Of a stretch of DNA of 64,000 nt, positions 61,030-64,000 are shown one piece after another. The DNA is from Rusavskia elegans. Its lineage: Eukaryota; Ascomycota; Lecanoromycetes; Teloschistales; Teloschistaceae. Every line of letters begins with the position of its first letter. The stretch's first letter is position 1. The stretch covers positions 141,250 through 205,249 of the forward strand of contig SAUG01000084.1 in NCBI GenBank assembly GCA_011316305.1, read 5' to 3'. The notes under the pieces are model-generated. The model ran no database searches, was not told the origin of the DNA, and worked only from the letters and a program-made list of their open reading frames with translations. A program made the position numbers and the translations under genes.

Positions 61030-62886
61030 ACTTTTGATAACGCCTCTAGTATCTGAACAGCTTGTTAATATCCTGTTAAAATTAAGTTGAAAAGAATATT
61101 ACGTAATTAAAAATATCGAGTATAGGCAATACGTACAAGCCGTAAATAGTTATATCTATTTAAAATAATATACTATTTTCAAAAAACAGTCTGTTGATAT
61201 TATAATTTAAATTACGGGAAAAAATTAAAATCGATATCTCGAATTCTAGATCGACTTTTCGAGATCTAAGTCCGATAGATCGATTTATTTTATCTAGGCT
61301 ATTTAAATCGCCAAATTAGTTTAAAAAATTAAAAACCGAGGAATTCGTACCCTGAATCTACCGAATTATTCTAATCGGGAACAGTTTTTAGAAAGATAGA
61401 ATATTATATATTATTTTATTTTCAAGACTAAAGAGATTTGTTTAGAATCACCTATATAAATTCTAGCAACAAGTTAATAACCAGCTAGTAACAAGTTTGA
61501 TTCAATAACAATTTATATAAGGTAGAATACGGATGTAGTTCGGAGTTAATAGAAACTATACTTACTAATAATTGTATATATTAACAAGTCAAGCTCTAAT
61601 AATAACTCAACAACAATTCAATAACAATTTAATAGAAATAGAAGTTTTTACTAACTCGATATCTTATCTTAAGATAATAAAAATAGAAAACGAAATCGGG
61701 TTATCGACTTCGAGTTTTAGAAACGTCTAGATCTGGTTAGTACCGTCTAGAATCTTCAATCGGAAACGAGGTATCGACTTTATTTAACTCTAGAAATTAG
61801 TTTAGAATTTTTTTTCAAAAGTCTCTCGACGAGATTCGAACCCTGGACCTCTAAAGGAGCTAAACCTAGTTAGGAGGTTCTTACTAGTAGATAGAAGAAC
61901 CTAATATTTTACCTCTAGACTAAAGTTTCTAGTACTAGAATTATTCTACTATTTTATTTATTTGTAGAATTTTCAAAATTTTAGAAAGCTTATTATTGAC
62001 TTGTTGTCAAGTTATTGTTGAATTGTTAATAGATATAAAATAGATCTAGTAATATTCCAATTGGTTGCTAATTATAAAAACAGATCTATAATAGATTTAA
62101 ATTAGAATTGACTTGTTATTAACATTCTGTTAGATGTAAAATAGATCTAATGATACTCTAACTAGTTACTAACTAGAAAAATAAGTCTATAATGGATTTA
62201 AATTAGATTTAACTAGTTGTCAAGCTTTTGTTGGATATATTATCGATTCGATTATAGTCTAATTGATAGCTAATTATAAAGATAACTCTGTAATAGATTT
62301 ATATCAAGATGAACTTGTTAGTTGAAAGAATTTACTACTAATTATAAAATTAATAAAAGTTTCAATTATTAAAAAATATAATCTAAAAGAGATTTTCTAT
62401 CTTTGAAATAGTTATTAGGAACTTTCTATAGATTTTAAATCTAGTATAAACCAAAGTAATACGAACTTTCTATTAACTTATTATCAACTTGTTGCTGGAA
62501 AATATATAGGTGACCCTAAGGTTATATATTTTAATTCTAATAAATTCCATTTATACTAGAGTTCGAAGAAGTTTTAAATCTTATTTAAACATTGTCTTAA
62601 TATCAAATTAACATTAAATTGATATGAAATTCTTATAAACTAGCTATTTATTTACTATAAATTAACTGGATAAAAAAATTTACAGATTATTAGAATTTAA
62701 TTTGGAGTTTTAGTAAATATACTGTTAATCAGCTTTTTTTTCAAGACAGCTATTAGTACTAAACTAGCTGTCTTTATAAACATTTCAGTTTTGAATAACT
62801 AGATTGTTAGCAAGCTATCTACTATATTACTTTAAATTAACAATGAATTAACGAGCTATCTAGAAACAAGCAGCGCCGTCTAAAGT
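61030..62886 (-). mobile_element. TIR element T, copy 3, with nested element U
   Basis: Outer ends ACTTTTGATAACGCCTCTAG (left) and, reverse-complemented from the right, ACTTTAGACGGCGCTGCTTG pair over about 50 bp. Its own tRNA-like module on the minus strand has A box TAGTCTTGAAAATAAAAT (61413-61430) and B box GGGTACGAATTC (61340-61351). Element U sits at 61441-62519; removing it gives about 780 bp, the size of copies 1 and 2. Confidence 0.75.
61441..62519 (-). mobile_element. TIR element U, nested, with tRNA-like module
   Basis: Inner element with 32-bp inverted ends: CACCTATATAAATTCTAGCA and on (61449-61480), against the reverse complement of 62481-62512, identical at 28 of 32 positions. 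Two of the four mismatches are C/T or A/G. The pairing may extend outwards to TTTAGAAT/CTTAGGGT. It carries a third kind of tRNA-like module on the minus strand: A box TAGTCTAGAGGTAAAATA (61905-61922) and B box AGGGTTCGAATCTC (61831-61844). CAACAAGTT and its complement recur many times inside. No coding sequence. Confidence 0.75.
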
Positions 62887-63789
62887 AGAAGTATAAGCTA
62901 TCCGCCCGATAAATTATATAGTATAAAGCGAATTGGAAAAGGTTATATATTAATAATATGGATATATATCTACTATTTCTTCTATCTTTATCTATTTAGC
63001 TAATTAATTATATAGGCAAAAGTTAAACAGTTTTTTAATAAAGATAAAACCAAGACTATTTATAAAATAACCGATATTAAAGTTCTAGTAGTTAGTTTTA
63101 CTAATATATACTTGCCTTCCTTTTTTACTTTCGTCTTCGATTTTACTACGCCTGTAGTCGATATTATAGGAATTTAAAGCCCTGGTATTATTATATACTA
63201 AAAAGACCTAATTATTTACTATTTATCAAGCTTTAGAATCTGTAGGTTTTAAATACGTATTTAATATAGTTGTTATTTAGAAACGTTTAGAAGATATTCG
63301 TGTTATAATTATACCCGAGACCCGGTAACTCCAACTACGAATTATATAACTACTTTCAATCTAATCGTTTGGTATTGTACTAACAATATAAAGTACTGAA
63401 CTAAAGCTTTAATCTAATTTAAAAATTTCCGGAATCGGGACAGTTTTGACTATATTATAATAATACGCGTAATAATATCCCTTTTTAGGTCGTTTGAGGT
63501 GATAGGTCCTTTGAAATAAGGCCTTCTAAGCGAGCCGAGCGAGTTTAGAGATTTTGACCGTCGGCTACTAGAATTTCTAAAAAAGCTTTCTTTATATTTT
63601 AAAAAATATTTTACTTTTACGATATCGTTTCTATATACTAATCATCAATAGATATAATTATAAACTAGGCTATCTATATTGAATTACTACGAGATTGGAC
63701 TAAAAATCTTTATAATAAACGGAAATTCGAGTTTACGTACGCTCTTCTATTTCAGATGTTCGGTAAAATAGATTAGTTATAGAAGTTTC
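62887..63789. other. unidentified, weakly mutated region
   Basis: The least RIP-affected stretch of this size: CpA and TpG are frequent at 63180-63560. A plus-strand frame near 63040-63180 is open (ITDIKVLVVSFTNIYLPSFF, then TFVFDFTTPVVDIIGI) but is broken soon after. No product recognised. It may be low-copy DNA. Confidence 0.4.
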
Positions 63790-64000
63790 GCCTCCTCTAG
63801 AAGACTCCTGTTTGGGGTTATATTGAGTTTTTATATATATATATATATTTTTTATTAACGTTATATACGGTAACGATTGTTATATTTTATATATAAAAAT
63901 ATTTTATAGCTAAAGGTATATAGTTTATCAGGTAAAATTTATAGCGCAGTTAATTATATTAACTATTTCCTTCTTTATTCGATTACGAATCCTCTACTAT
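63790..64000 (-). repeat. repeat R, copy 5 (reversed, cut by window end)
   Basis: Begins CTCCTCTAGAAGACTCCTGT and follows copy 3 base by base (TTTGGGGTTATATTGAG, then the TA run and GTTATATACGGTAACGATTG) up to the end of the window. The rest lies outside. Confidence 0.8.

Noticed and set aside
61825..61925. tRNA gene on the minus strand
   Set aside because: The A and B boxes are convincing, but the module sits within a TIR element, lacks a closed acceptor stem, and has counterparts in related repeats.
62500..62525. Telomere-like CCCTAA/TTAGGG near the end of element U
   Set aside because: A single CCCTAAG occurs as part of an inverted terminus; there is no tandem array.

Overview
The window looks like an AT-rich, gene-poor block from a filamentous ascomycete (Pezizomycotina-type fungus). 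CpA and its complement TpG are almost absent over most of it, TpA is hugely over-represented, and CpG is still common. That is the footprint of repeat-induced point mutation (RIP) acting on C in CpA. Almost every recognisable coding stretch is littered with TAA/TAG codons standing where a relative would have Gln or Trp. I see no intact host gene and no functional tRNA or rRNA gene. The sequence does not allow me to name the species.

Layout. 1-12154: two minus-strand copies of one Gypsy LTR retrotransposon (Gypsy-A), cut up by a SINE and by hAT-type elements, with a ~1.6 kb undecipherable spacer (6776-8366). 12155-26269: hAT territory, with one long-TIR non-autonomous element, two large hAT transposons in opposite orientation (12817-17519 and 21092-26269), a ~1 kb dispersed repeat (family R) and a SINE copy between them. 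26278-31190: a plus-strand Gypsy (Gypsy-B) with a 160-bp hAT MITE in its integrase. 33115-37045: SINE, a second short repeat family (V) and a cluster of hAT MITEs, one nested in another. 37983-44291: two R copies, a TIR element with a tRNA-like module (T1), and unidentified coding-like relics. 45595-53780: a complete Copia retrotransposon with 176-bp LTRs, a 5-bp target duplication, a SINE and an R fragment inside it. 53932-64000: a dense set of TIR-bounded elements carrying tRNA-like modules (families A, T and U), two R copies, a 160-bp MITE and less-mutated unidentified sequence.

How the parts fit. The insertions give a relative chronology: SINE-1 entered Gypsy-A, hAT-1 and Copia; hAT derivatives entered both Gypsy families and each other. 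Target-site duplications often differ only by C/T, showing mutation after insertion. The two large hAT elements share an unusual plan: a transposase gene and a second gene tail-to-tail. An internally deleted derivative has lost the transposase but kept the second gene. On the right, several different TIR element families each contain a tRNA-like A box/B box module; this is the most unusual architecture I could find.

Limits: domain calls come from reading through RIP-type stop codons by eye. Element limits are good where target duplications are quoted and approximate elsewhere.
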